The notes beneath the pieces are model-generated. The model did not search any database. It was given only the letters and a program-made list of their open reading frames with translations, and was not told the origin of the DNA. A stretch of DNA of 64,000 nucleotides from Bacillota bacterium (GTDB taxonomy: Bacteria; Bacillota; Clostridia; Oscillospirales; Acutalibacteraceae): the NCBI GenBank assembly GCA_023410445.1, contig JAEYPT010000001.1, forward strand, positions 526,042-590,041, in the 5' to 3' direction. The stretch's first letter is position 1; each line of letters opens with the position of its first letter. A program made the position numbers and the translations under genes. Shown one piece after another: positions 18,701 to 26,576 of the stretch.

Positions 18701-19559
18701 CCGCATGATCTGCACTATAATTTTTGCTGCAGTAAAAGGTTGGATACTGCAGACCTTCAACTTTTTTATAATAATCATCTGCGTCGTCTGCTCTTGAATG
18801 ATAGGTAACGGAAACGGAAGTACCGTTTTGCAGCGCGGTTTTGATGGCGGAACCGTCCAGATTCCCAGCCGCGTCCTTGTTCGGAAGAAAATCACATTCT
18901 TTCAGCTGAAAATGAGAATCAAAATGATTTTTCTCATCTACGGTTTCAAAACCTTTCGCATTGTCTTTCTTAAAGTCCGAAGGAGTAGGATAGGGAACGT
19001 CATCTTCCCATGCCACACCAGTGCCGCGGGAAAGGGCTGCGATCGCTTTGAAAAAATTGCCTCCCTCAAACGGGTTTGATGTCAGATAGGTATCTCCCTC
19101 TGTGCCGTCTTCCGGCGTAGCTTTATTGTTCGTACCATGATAAGTAAAGTATGCCAAATGTCTTTCTGAAAAATCAAAATCATTTCTGCCGTTGGAATAC
19201 AACGACGATTCGGCCGAACCCAAAGAGCTGAAGGTCCAACAGACGCCCCAGTCCGATTGATCTTTTAATTCTGGGGTGATCTCGTCGACACTGTCACTTT
19301 CCCCTTTAAAAAGACGGAAGCTTTTCGGATATACTTCCGCACGGAAATTCCGATGAAATCGACTTTTCCCGCTTATGTTTAGATTTGATGTATCAAACGG
19401 AGGCGCTTCATAGCCCCCGTGTATTTTTATTGGAGTAATTTCTTCCTGCTGACTGTCATTCACATGATTCTCCGAAGCAAATGCAGCCTGATATGGTAAT
19501 ATGCTCAAGATCATCATTGTCGAAACAATGAGTGATACGGCCTTTTTAAATAGGTACAT
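15774..19559 (-). CDS. Secreted papain-like cysteine protease with Ig-like repeats
   Basis: Extracellular protein of about 1261 residues. ATG 19559 follows GGAGG at six bases, and a signal peptide (about 1-30) comes next. Residues about 80-340 are a C1 peptidase domain: the oxyanion Gln and catalytic Cys are in DQSDWGVCWTFSS, His in SADHAVQIVGWDD, Asn in IIKNTWG. A lectin-like region to about residue 520 follows, then three tandem Ig-like units of 89 residues, a Gly/Ser-rich linker, and a beta-rich C-terminal part. No LPXTG sorting signal or SLH domain is seen, so how it is held on the cell, if at all, is unknown. Neighbours do not explain its target. Confidence 0.88.
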   Translation of the reverse strand: MYLFKKAVSLIVSTMMILSILPYQAAFASENHVNDSQQEEITPIKIHGGYEAPPFDTSNLNISGKSRFHRNFRAEVYPKSFRLFKGESDSVDEITPELKDQSDWGVCWTFSSLGSAESSLYSNGRNDFDFSERHLAYFTYHGTNNKATPEDGTEGDTYLTSNPFEGGNFFKAIAALSRGTGVAWEDDVPYPTPSDFKKDNAKGFETVDEKNHFDSHFQLKECDFLPNKDAAGNLDGSAIKTALQNGTSVSVTYHSRADDADDYYKKVEGLQYPTFYCSKNYSADHAVQIVGWDDSIPASAFSDDGAQPSKPGAWIIKNTWGVKNAYRGGAYFYISYEDQTLTQFCTFIMDTKQDSPRYSHNYQYDGDGEVSQTGDAALPTKAANVFTATGNQNLDAVAFYTTDADAKYGIQVYTNITGDSPESGIKAFDTEQTGQEAYPGYHTIPLAAPVPLKGGQKFSVVISIVNPYQKAKPIAVECTSVNQYRQKYSTVGIKKGQSYLHNGSSWQDMSSTSYGNICLKAFTNDSGKEPSGSILITPASAKVTKGQSQVFAASVTGMDDNSVKWSVMGNTSHDTAIDSSGKLTVALDESSSALTVKAESVTDSSVSATALVTVLPPKDKPEITVTPASAKVIKGQSQVFAASVTGMDDNSVKWSVIGNTSRDTQIDPSGKLTVALDESSVSLMVKAESIADSSVSATVLVTVLPPKEKPEITVTPAFAQVMKGQDRFFLASVTGLDNKNVKWSVSGNTSNETTMDGIGKLSIALNETSPALMIRAESVVDPSVFAQAKVAVLSPSDSQKIISFFDFLNPNVRYQTVVNGTAVSEISLPKTINATVNGGGHRSVNIAGWVSDPPYNSSADGIYTFKPVIGSEYVLLSGTVLPKITVSVTHNVPHNHGGSGSHSGGGSGGGRSSGNGSPSVNNNNPEIVPIPQNTGSPVQIAASATVSEKTTVTNRVAEINASSEFDMTLAVQNATAQRHSEIDVSLPAAEIIGQLKSSDTNSVHLTVKMISSPVFTPSNVDFVMNLDPEILQTAKQTQKDLTVRLVDNQTDKENYSWSFKGSDLAKAVGVPPTVNLALSVNTTASDATINLAVPTDVSGALLTFANQGMLPAPATIRTFVGGQGFVSGQTLFLYYYNPALKRLETVDYPTCKVDSSGYADLVITHCSQYVLLPQQVPAVTALKLDTGKTISVKSGSTYTFKITAPARPTFASGNNSIFKVVFAGCKGSDYFYRVIAVGKSKHSTGFYVNSEKIPRTVATIV
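17170..17970 (-). repeat. Three tandem 267-bp repeats coding Ig-like units
   Basis: Within the protease gene, units of exactly 267 bases (for example the boundary at 17431 recurs at 17698) repeat three times. The first two units encoded are nearly identical in protein (shared segments such as KGQSQVFAASVTGMDDNSV) and the third, nearest the C terminus, has diverged. This suggests recent duplication and a site where unit number could change by recombination. Confidence 0.85.
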
Positions 19560-19673
19560 GCCTGCCTCCAAAAATATTCTTCTTTATATTCTCAATGTTA
19601 ATTTTAGGCTAAAAGACTTAATTTGTCAACTTAACAATAAATATGTGACCAATCTCAATACGTCTTAAGATGT

Positions 19674-19938
19674 GTGGCTATTATTACTGTTTTTACAGAC
19701 GATGGCACATTCACAGCTTCATGTACGGTAACGGTCGTTACCCCCGTTACCGGTATCACACGAAATAAAACCACTACAACAATTTCCAATGGATCACAGG
19801 ATGCTGATAGCAACGATTACTCCGGCTGATGCTACAAACAAAAATGTCATCTGGCAGTCTACGGATGAAAGCATATGCACGGTTGATTTCTCGGGAAAAG
19901 TATCGGCTTTCTATGAAACGAACCCATCCTTCGCTTAA
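19674..19938 (+). pseudogene. Frameshifted Big_2 Ig-like domain relic
   Basis: The plus strand encodes the end of one bacterial Ig-like (Big_2) domain and most of a second (VTVVTPVTGITRNKTTTTIS, then in another frame ATITPADATNKNVIWQSTDE). The frame changes between 19795 and 19804, there is no start codon or signal peptide, and the similarity stops abruptly near 19909. It is a fragment of a lost surface protein gene in the opposite orientation to the intact protease. Confidence 0.75.
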
Positions 19939-20149
19939 CGCGCTGGATGGGTTCTTCGACAGGCTGAGACGACTGAAAACAGCCGATTCGTTTTATGTCT
20001 CATCGGCTTTGCTTCGGAAGCCCAAATGGCTTTACTCGAATAAAAGTACCCTGCTAAAATAAAGATGTAGGTTTGGCCAACCACATCAAAAATAGCAGGG
20101 AGGTCGGGCAATCGGAGGTAGGCCCCAATCTCGGAGCGGCGCAACAATG
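19909..20149. repeat. Nested inverted-repeat element
   Basis: This segment begins where the Big_2 relic breaks off. It contains AACCCATCC/GGATGGGTT (19921-19929, 19945-19953), AGCCGAT/ATCGGCT (19981-19987, 20002-20008) and an outer CCCTGCTA/TAGCAGGG pair (20049-20056, 20093-20100) enclosing inner arms GATGT/ACATC around GGTTTGGCCAACC. No transposase frame is present. It may be a short non-autonomous element or mobile-element end, and its last part also overlaps the 3' end region of the glycosyltransferase gene. Confidence 0.4.
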
Positions 20150-21859
20150 CTACTGGCAATCCGGATTTTGTGACAATTTTTCGCCCGTGAGAAACGGTAT
20201 AAACATACCCTTCGTAATATCAGAAGGAAAGGATTCAAAATAGCTTGTTAGGATGGAAAGAAAATCCGAATGTTGAGTTAAAATAGACTCCATATAGCCA
20301 TGAAAATCTTTGATGCCGCATACAAACGGCAATAAGCGAATTTTTTCTTTTGCGGCGAAATAGGCAACTTCTGAAAAGCGGATGTCCCCATCAGTTTGAT
20401 GTTCGGAAAACCACTTCAGACATTCAAGGGCTGTATCCTGCTCACCCAATTCCTCCGCGCAGCGAAGCCGGCACAAATGGATATAATTATCATTTCGTTC
20501 CATTTTGGATAATGTCAGATAGGTATCAAACCGCAAGCCTGGGCTTCGTTTTATATGCTCCTCAATACAGTCAATCGACTCCTGCTTTTTCTTATCGCTC
20601 CCGCTGGAGAGAACCTTATCATACAATTCAGCGATAAGGTCCCAATTCTTACTGAACCACACAATTGCAAAGCACAAAGAATGAGTCCCGATGATATTCC
20701 AGTGTGTAACGGATAAGTCCAGCTTTTTAAAATAAGCAATAGCATCCTCCTGTTTGTTCTGGAACAAGTAGCCCCATGCAATCAGTCGGAGCATTTCCTC
20801 TTTACTTTCCGGCTCTGTCCCGCAAAAGCTTCTTAATAAAAGCCGCCCTGTATTCAGCTTATGTTCCTGATACTTTTCGTAAATTTCCAGATACTTTTGA
20901 CCAAGCAGAACAACTTTTGAACTTTGTTTTAGTTTAAATGCGGAAGCTGTGCCCCAAAAATAAAAATCCAAATAATCAATTTCTTCATGTTCATGAAGGG
21001 CAAGAATACTTTCCAAGGTGTCCAGATATTTTTGATACGCTTCGGATGTGAAATAGCCCTTTAATAAATCATGCTGCAGGGAAACCTTATAATTCCAATC
21101 CGGGTGATCTTTCTCGAGTTCTATCCCTTGTTCATCGAGCTCGATGGCTTTTTCAATCTTCCCAACCGCGGAATATTCGTTTGCAAGTTCCCATATTGCC
21201 CTTAGGTTATTCGGATCTTCTTTCAGAGTGTTTTCAAGAATTCCCGCGTTTCTTAGAAATTTTTTTTCCTGCTCTTCGTGATTTTTGTAAACGTATCCGA
21301 AGTGATGCACATAAGCATCTAAGAATTTAAGCTGTCCCCGCCCGCATATGTTTTCATGCACCTTGTTTTCAAAACGGATTCCCGGAAAAAACCTGTAAAG
21401 CCGATGGGCGGAGAAATCACTGTACCGCTCGCCGCTTTGATCCGAATAATTTCTTTGCTTGTAGGAAGCGGTCCCATAGCGATCGCATTCGCCGCTTCTG
21501 AAAAAATCGATAATCGGGGTTACATTCTCGAACCATTCATCCCCGTCTAAAAACATAAACCATTCCCCGCGTGCTTCTCTGAGTCCGGTATTGCGGGCGT
21601 CGGAAAAATCATCGCACCACTCATAATGAATGATATGGTCCGTATACTTTTTTGCGATTTCCACGGTATGATCACAGCTGCCGGTGTCGGTAATAATCAA
21701 TTCACTGGATATCGAGTCCAATAAAGGCAGCAGGGAAGATAAACATTGGTCCAATGTTGCTTCTTCATCCTTAACAATCATGCCAATGCTTAATTGTATT
21801 TCTGCTTTACGAAACAGCTCTTTTTCTTTTTTTTTCGAGTCCAATCTTAGTGCTTTCAC
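20150..21859 (-). CDS. Family 2 glycosyltransferase with TPR-like C-terminal region
   Basis: Putative cytoplasmic glycosyltransferase of about 569 residues. The GT2 domain (about 20-230) opens with LSIGMIVKDEEATLDQCL, continues with TDTGSCDHTVEIAKKY, and has the metal/nucleotide site FLDGDEWF. From about 230 onward the protein is helical with TPR-like spacing (NNLRAIWELANEYSAVGKIEKAI). GTG 21859 is chosen because GGGGGACGG lies upstream; the frame extends further but has no site. Such GT2-TPR proteins glycosylate cell-surface polymers or proteins in several Firmicutes, but the acceptor here is unknown. It is monocistronic. Confidence 0.82.
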   Translation of the reverse strand: MKALRLDSKKKEKELFRKAEIQLSIGMIVKDEEATLDQCLSSLLPLLDSISSELIITDTGSCDHTVEIAKKYTDHIIHYEWCDDFSDARNTGLREARGEWFMFLDGDEWFENVTPIIDFFRSGECDRYGTASYKQRNYSDQSGERYSDFSAHRLYRFFPGIRFENKVHENICGRGQLKFLDAYVHHFGYVYKNHEEQEKKFLRNAGILENTLKEDPNNLRAIWELANEYSAVGKIEKAIELDEQGIELEKDHPDWNYKVSLQHDLLKGYFTSEAYQKYLDTLESILALHEHEEIDYLDFYFWGTASAFKLKQSSKVVLLGQKYLEIYEKYQEHKLNTGRLLLRSFCGTEPESKEEMLRLIAWGYLFQNKQEDAIAYFKKLDLSVTHWNIIGTHSLCFAIVWFSKNWDLIAELYDKVLSSGSDKKKQESIDCIEEHIKRSPGLRFDTYLTLSKMERNDNYIHLCRLRCAEELGEQDTALECLKWFSEHQTDGDIRFSEVAYFAAKEKIRLLPFVCGIKDFHGYMESILTQHSDFLSILTSYFESFPSDITKGMFIPFLTGEKLSQNPDCQ

Positions 21860-22142
21860 AGTTTTCCGTCCCCCTTTAAGTCTGCAGGACCCCGTTCCCT
21901 TAAGCTTCAGACTGCACAGCAACCATGCTGTTTTCAGTCACTTTTCTACCATTTATCTGCGCAAATGATTTATTTTCGACAATATATAACAATTATATTC
22001 CTTCATATGGGTAATTACAACTTGAAAAGTCCTGATTACAATTAAAAGCGGAAGGCCCAGAACAGGGTATAATGCCTCCATTTGTTATGAAAGTATCTAT
22101 TTTTCAATAATTAATTTAAACAAACGATAATATTTTTGTTTA

Positions 22143-22171
22143 TTGACAATAAAAAATAGCGATGATAGAAT
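22143..22171 (+). promoter_or_regulatory. Promoter of the YesN/YesM/degenerate-ABC operon
   Basis: TTGACA (22143-22148) and TAGAAT (22166-22171) are 17 bases apart, about 60 bases before the response regulator start. The rest of the 374-base gap back to the glycosyltransferase gene is AT-rich and shows nothing else that I recognise. Confidence 0.7.
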
Positions 22172-22233
22172 AAAGACGCTATAGACCGACTTCAGGTCAG
22201 TCCATTCACAGACCGCTCTGATTGGAGGACGAC

Positions 22234-23844
22234 ATGATTAAAGTAATGATTGCGGACGACGAAGAGAATGTCTGTCGCCTGATTCAGAATCTTGTTAACT
22301 GGGATACTTTTGATATGAAAATTGTGGAAGTGGCCAACAATGGTGTGGAGGCGCTTGAAAAAATCAAAGCCGTGCAGCCGAATCTGATGATAACGGATAT
22401 CCGTATGCCGGGCTATGACGGACTTGAACTAATCCAGAAGGCGCAGATGCTGATTCCGGAACTGGATTTTATCATTATCAGCGGTTACCGGCATTTTGAG
22501 TACGCGCAGAATGCCATAAAATACGGTGTTGCGGATTATCTGCTGAAGCCGATCAAGAAAGAGGAGCTTGCGGCAACACTGCAAAAGATGCGCGAGAAGC
22601 ATCTAGAGCGTGCCGACCGCTTGAACGAAGAAGAAAAGCTTCGTGCACAGAGGAAAAATGATATCGAAAGGCTGCGCAACAGTTTTTTCACGGACTTCCT
22701 TTTCAAACGTTCATCCGGAGAAGGGGAACTTACGCTGGAATCGGTCAATACAAATTATCACTACGCATTTCAGCCGGGACTTTTTGTTGCGCTTGAGGCC
22801 AAGGCGGACTGCGGTTATGATGAACAATTTAACGGTGCGATTCCCATTTTGATTGAAAAAGCCGAGCAGATTCTTCGGCTTTCACTGGAAATACGCTGTT
22901 GTGAAATCGGAATTGTTGGGAGCGATAACACAATTGACTGTATTCTGAATTTCCGACCCGAGGACCGCAAAAGGATCCGCAGTCAAATCCATGCTGTCAT
23001 GGATGAACTTCTGGTGCAGCGGACCATGTTTTCCCAGATGGAGTTCACCATGGGGGAAGGCATGGAGGTCGAGCGCGTGGAAGAGCTGCGCATGTCGTTT
23101 CAGGCCGCCCAATTTGCCGTGGGACAGAGGCTCCTTGAGGGAACCGGGTCCGTTATCATTTGCGAGGAACTTCCAAGCTTCAAATCAGGAATTAACCTGA
23201 TGCCTGAAGTAACCCGCAAACTTTCCGATTCACTAGAAACTTTGGACGAAAAGGCTGTTTTGAACTGCATCGACTGGCTGAAAGAAGCCGTTCTGAACGC
23301 ACAGATGCCGGGTGCTGAAATTCTTTTGGAGGTTCAGCAGTTCTGCGACCTGTATCTATTGGAACTGCAAAAGTCCGGCATCACGCCGCCCGGTGGACCG
23401 GGTTTTTCTGAACGGTTCCACCGTTATGCCAGTCGCTGCGGTACCGTTCAGCTTCTGTTCGAATATCTTTCAAAGCTGGTGGGGGAATCGCTCAGCGAGA
23501 TCAAAAAAGAAAAAAAGCAGCAGGATTTAAAGCCGATCCGCCTCGCAAAGCAGTACATACAGGAACATTACATGAAGCAGGTCAGCCTTGATGAAGTAAG
23601 CAGCTACGTTGGGTTCAGCGCGGCCTACTTTAGCACGCTGTTTAAGCGGGAAAGCGGGGAAAACTTCCTCGATTACGTGACGGAGATCCGTATGGGCAGA
23701 GCAAAAGCCCTTTTGAAAGAAACAAATCTTAACGTTGCGGTTATCTGCGAACAGGTCGGGTACAGTGATCTGAAACATTTTACCAAAAGCTTCCGGAATT
23801 CAACCGGGCTGAAGCCCAATGAATACCGCAAAATTTATTCCTGA
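22234..23844 (+). CDS. YesN-type AraC response regulator
   Basis: Response regulator of 536 residues. The receiver domain (1-120) has the acidic pair ADDEE and phosphoacceptor Asp55 in LMITDIRMPG; the switch Lys is in LLKPIKKEE. A middle region of about 300 residues of the usual variable type follows, and the C terminus (about 430-536) has two AraC helix-turn-helix motifs (VSLDEVSSYVGFSAAYFSTLFK and the NVAVICEQVGYSDLKHFTKSF segment). ATG 22234 has GGAGG directly upstream. It is co-transcribed with the kinase and the degenerate ABC protein and should activate the importer operon at 26577. Confidence 0.93.
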   Translation: MIKVMIADDEENVCRLIQNLVNWDTFDMKIVEVANNGVEALEKIKAVQPNLMITDIRMPGYDGLELIQKAQMLIPELDFIIISGYRHFEYAQNAIKYGVADYLLKPIKKEELAATLQKMREKHLERADRLNEEEKLRAQRKNDIERLRNSFFTDFLFKRSSGEGELTLESVNTNYHYAFQPGLFVALEAKADCGYDEQFNGAIPILIEKAEQILRLSLEIRCCEIGIVGSDNTIDCILNFRPEDRKRIRSQIHAVMDELLVQRTMFSQMEFTMGEGMEVERVEELRMSFQAAQFAVGQRLLEGTGSVIICEELPSFKSGINLMPEVTRKLSDSLETLDEKAVLNCIDWLKEAVLNAQMPGAEILLEVQQFCDLYLLELQKSGITPPGGPGFSERFHRYASRCGTVQLLFEYLSKLVGESLSEIKKEKKQQDLKPIRLAKQYIQEHYMKQVSLDEVSSYVGFSAAYFSTLFKRESGENFLDYVTEIRMGRAKALLKETNLNVAVICEQVGYSDLKHFTKSFRNSTGLKPNEYRKIYS

Positions 23845-23855
23845 AAAGGCGGCGG

Positions 23856-24896
23856 ATGGCGATGCGAAAACAGTTCCGGCGTTACCTGAGTTTCCGCGTA
23901 ATCTTGCTGATTTCCCTTCTTGCCGGATGTTTCCTGGTTGTGCTCATGACGATTGTTTTTGCCGCCGCTGGTGAGAGGGCATTGATTCCGGTGGCGGCCG
24001 CGGAAACGGCGGCCGCCGTGCTGATCGTGTGGGCGTTTTATCAATGGGTGTGGAAGCCTTACCGCGAATGCGCCAAAGTGCTTTGCCTGTTTGCTTCCGG
24101 CTATACCATCAACGGATTGATCGATCAGAAACTAATGATCAGCCCCGAAGTGGAGGCGGTTGCCAAAAAAGTAGAAGAAATCATGAAAACGGAGGAGCTG
24201 ATCAGCGCCTCAAAAAAGCAGGCACAGTATCTGGCGCTACAAAATCAGATCAATCCTCATTTCCTGTATAATACATTGGAGGGAATTCGCGGGGAAACGC
24301 TCAGCGCCGGTCTTGAAAACGTCGCCAAAATGACGGAGGCGCTCGCCACCTTCTTTCAATACACCATTTCAAAAGTCGAAAACCTGGTGCAGCTTGAGGA
24401 TGAGCTGACAAACGTCAACAATTACTACATTATCCAGCGGTACCGTTTCGGTGACCGGCTGAATCTTTCCGTAGAATTCGAGGAACAGGAAGGTTCGGAA
24501 CTGATCACTTGCCGAATGCCGAAATTGATTTTACAGCCGATTGTGGAAAATGCAATCTACCATGGCATTGAACAAAAAGTAGGAAACGGAAAAATCCGCA
24601 TCCGCATCGAATCGACGCCGCAGCGACTTATTATTACCATTTCGGATAACGGAGTCGGCATGACAGAGGAGCGTCTTTCGGAAATCAACGCAAAGCTGCG
24701 CGGCATGTCGTTTGATTATGTCGCCCCGGCGGGCCAGACGACCGGTGGAATTGCTGTCGTGAATGTGAACAGCCGAATCAAATTGCTGTTCGGGGAAGAG
24801 TATGGCATTTGCATGTACAGTACGTTGAACGTCGGTACGGATGTGGAAATTACTCTGCCGATTCTTCACGGTACGGAAGACGGGGCCCGCCTATGA
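23856..24896 (+). CDS. YesM/LytS-type sensor kinase with minimal outside loop
   Basis: Histidine kinase of 346 residues. Two hydrophobic stretches (about 13-35 and 43-63) are separated by only a handful of residues, so nearly no extracytoplasmic sensor domain exists; typical YesM proteins have about 250 residues there. The His_kinase domain follows with the phosphoacceptor in NQINPHFLYNT (His135) and the ATPase N box LILQPIVENAIYHG and G box SDNGVGM. Its stop overlaps the start of the next gene (ATGA). With no outside sensor, the input probably comes through the membrane or from a protein partner. The translationally coupled degenerate ABC protein is the obvious candidate. Confidence 0.92.
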   Translation: MAMRKQFRRYLSFRVILLISLLAGCFLVVLMTIVFAAAGERALIPVAAAETAAAVLIVWAFYQWVWKPYRECAKVLCLFASGYTINGLIDQKLMISPEVEAVAKKVEEIMKTEELISASKKQAQYLALQNQINPHFLYNTLEGIRGETLSAGLENVAKMTEALATFFQYTISKVENLVQLEDELTNVNNYYIIQRYRFGDRLNLSVEFEEQEGSELITCRMPKLILQPIVENAIYHGIEQKVGNGKIRIRIESTPQRLIITISDNGVGMTEERLSEINAKLRGMSFDYVAPAGQTTGGIAVVNVNSRIKLLFGEEYGICMYSTLNVGTDVEITLPILHGTEDGARL

Positions 24897-26359
24897 GACA
24901 AGAGATTCTTCGCATGGAATGTGTTACCACCGTGCAGAATGAGATAACACAGCTGGACAACTTCAGCCTCCATATTTTTCAAGGCGAGATCATGGGTCTT
25001 GTCTGCATCAACTCAAACGGTGAAGAATCTCTCATCGACCTGATTCAGCATAATCTGCCGCTTCATTATGGGCGGATGTACTTCTGCGACACGCTTGTCA
25101 ACACCTATCAGCACAGCACTATGACTTTAAATAAGGCGGCGGTTATCGACCGAAGGTGCCTGCTTGTGGATGATCTCACGGTGACCGACAACGTGTTTGT
25201 AATCCGCAAGGGATTTCGGAAATTTCTGATCAGTCCCCGTGTGTTGAACGCGCAGCTCCGCCGGTTTACCGAACCCTTGGGGATCAAACTCGACGGCAGC
25301 ATGCTTGTGAAAGACCTTACGGTTTATGAAAGATACCTTGTTGAGCTTCTGCGTGCCGTCGTAATGGGTGCGAAGCTGATTGTCATTCGCGATATCAGCA
25401 ACTCCGTCAGCGCGGAAAATCTCTCCTGCTTTTTTAAGCTCCTGCGGCATTATGCTACGGATGGCTTGACGTTCCTTTATATCTGCAATCACCATGAGGA
25501 GGCCTTCAAAATCTGCGATCGCATCGCTATGATGCGCGACGGAGGAATTCTTAAAGTCCTTGAACGGAATGATTTTGAAGACGGGAACATTTTGCCCTAT
25601 TACCAGGATATGTTTGCGGATTTCGGCCGCGAACGCGTCCAGCGCCGCGGGGGCAGAGAGTTTCTTTCCTTTCGGAATGTGTGCACTTCGACTCTGGACC
25701 GCCTGACTTTTTCCATTTTGGAGGGAGAATGCACAACACTGCTGGATCTCGACAACACGGTTCTCGACGGTATCCTGGGCCTTATGAACGGTGAGCTTCG
25801 TGCGGACAGCGGTTTCATCCTTCTGGACGGGAAAAAGTATACATTTCGGACGGCCAAGCATGCGGTTGCCAACGGGGTAGAGTTTATTGCGGAAAACCCC
25901 TCCCAGAGCATGCTGTTCCGCGAGTTGAGCGTGGCAGACAATCTCTGTTTTCTTGCGGCGGAAAAGCGCCGGCCGATCCGTCTGAGCAACCGTGTACGGC
26001 GCGGTATTCTGAAGGAACTTCATCCGTTTCTGGGAGAAGCCGCGGAGGAAACGAATCCCATGCGGCTGAAGCTTTCCTCCGTTTACAACCTGATTTATCT
26101 TCGTACCTGCCTCGGTAACCCAAAGATTGTTTTCTGTGTGCAGCCCTTTGCGGGAGCCGACCTTTTGCTTCGCAGGGAAATCATATCGCATATCAACCGA
26201 TTGAAGGAAAAAAACATCACCGTTGTGATCCTCGCGGTCAATTTTTCCGATACGCTTATGGTGACGGACCGCCTGATTACCTTCCGGAACGGGACTTTCC
26301 GCCGCGAATACCGAAGCGAGGAATTTGGCCAGTTTCAGACGGAGGGGATTACTCCATAG
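24893..26359 (+). CDS. Degenerate RbsA-like double ABC protein lacking ATPase motifs
   Basis: Protein of 488 residues with the two-cassette layout of RbsA/MglA sugar importer ATPases, but every catalytic motif is altered. Cassette one: the Walker A position reads INSNGEESL, with Glu44 in place of the essential Lys; Walker B reads LIVIRDIS (Arg166-Asp167 for Asp-Glu); the switch His is Asn199 (YICNHHEE); the signature reads LTVYERYLV. Cassette two: Walker A position is LLDLDNTVLDG, signature LSSVYNLI, Walker B FCVQPFAGAD. It cannot be a normal ATPase. The frame is intact and its ATG overlaps the kinase stop (ATGA), so it is translated in step with the kinase. A regulatory or scaffold role is inferred. 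Confidence 0.85.
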   Translation: MRQEILRMECVTTVQNEITQLDNFSLHIFQGEIMGLVCINSNGEESLIDLIQHNLPLHYGRMYFCDTLVNTYQHSTMTLNKAAVIDRRCLLVDDLTVTDNVFVIRKGFRKFLISPRVLNAQLRRFTEPLGIKLDGSMLVKDLTVYERYLVELLRAVVMGAKLIVIRDISNSVSAENLSCFFKLLRHYATDGLTFLYICNHHEEAFKICDRIAMMRDGGILKVLERNDFEDGNILPYYQDMFADFGRERVQRRGGREFLSFRNVCTSTLDRLTFSILEGECTTLLDLDNTVLDGILGLMNGELRADSGFILLDGKKYTFRTAKHAVANGVEFIAENPSQSMLFRELSVADNLCFLAAEKRRPIRLSNRVRRGILKELHPFLGEAAEETNPMRLKLSSVYNLIYLRTCLGNPKIVFCVQPFAGADLLLRREIISHINRLKEKNITVVILAVNFSDTLMVTDRLITFRNGTFRREYRSEEFGQFQTEGITP

Positions 26360-26379
26360 GAGGGAAGAATGTGCTTTTC

Positions 26380-26409
26380 GGTGCGGATTGTTCCGCACCG
26401 TCTTTTTTT
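26380..26409 (+). terminator. Rho-independent terminator
   Basis: Stem of eight perfect pairs (26380-26387, 26392-26399), four-base loop, then GTC and seven Ts. It separates the regulatory operon from the transporter operon, so the two are distinct transcription units. Confidence 0.88.
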
Positions 26410-26513
26410 CGCAGACGCATCTTCTGTATGGAATACGTAAATAAAAATAATCGAGATAAAATATTGTTCTTAAAGTCCAAAAGAAACGCCCTATAAATCG
26501 AAATTTCCTCCCC

Positions 26514-26542
26514 TTACTGCCTTCATACCCCGATGCTATACT
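26514..26542 (+). promoter_or_regulatory. Candidate promoter of the ribose-type importer operon
   Basis: TTACTG and TATACT with 17 bases between them, 34 bases before the ATPase gene. The weak -35 box suits an activator-dependent promoter, and upstream AT-rich sequence with two AATCGA copies about 50 bases apart (near 26448 and 26495) could bind the AraC-type regulator. Confidence 0.5.
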
Positions 26543-26576
26543 GTGACTACAGAGCAGGAAGGATGGATTGGAGTAC

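Noticed and set aside
20049..20100. Nested inverted repeat considered as an integron attC site
   Set aside because: No core-site consensus (R' GTTRRRY) and no integrase or cassette; described only as an inverted-repeat element.
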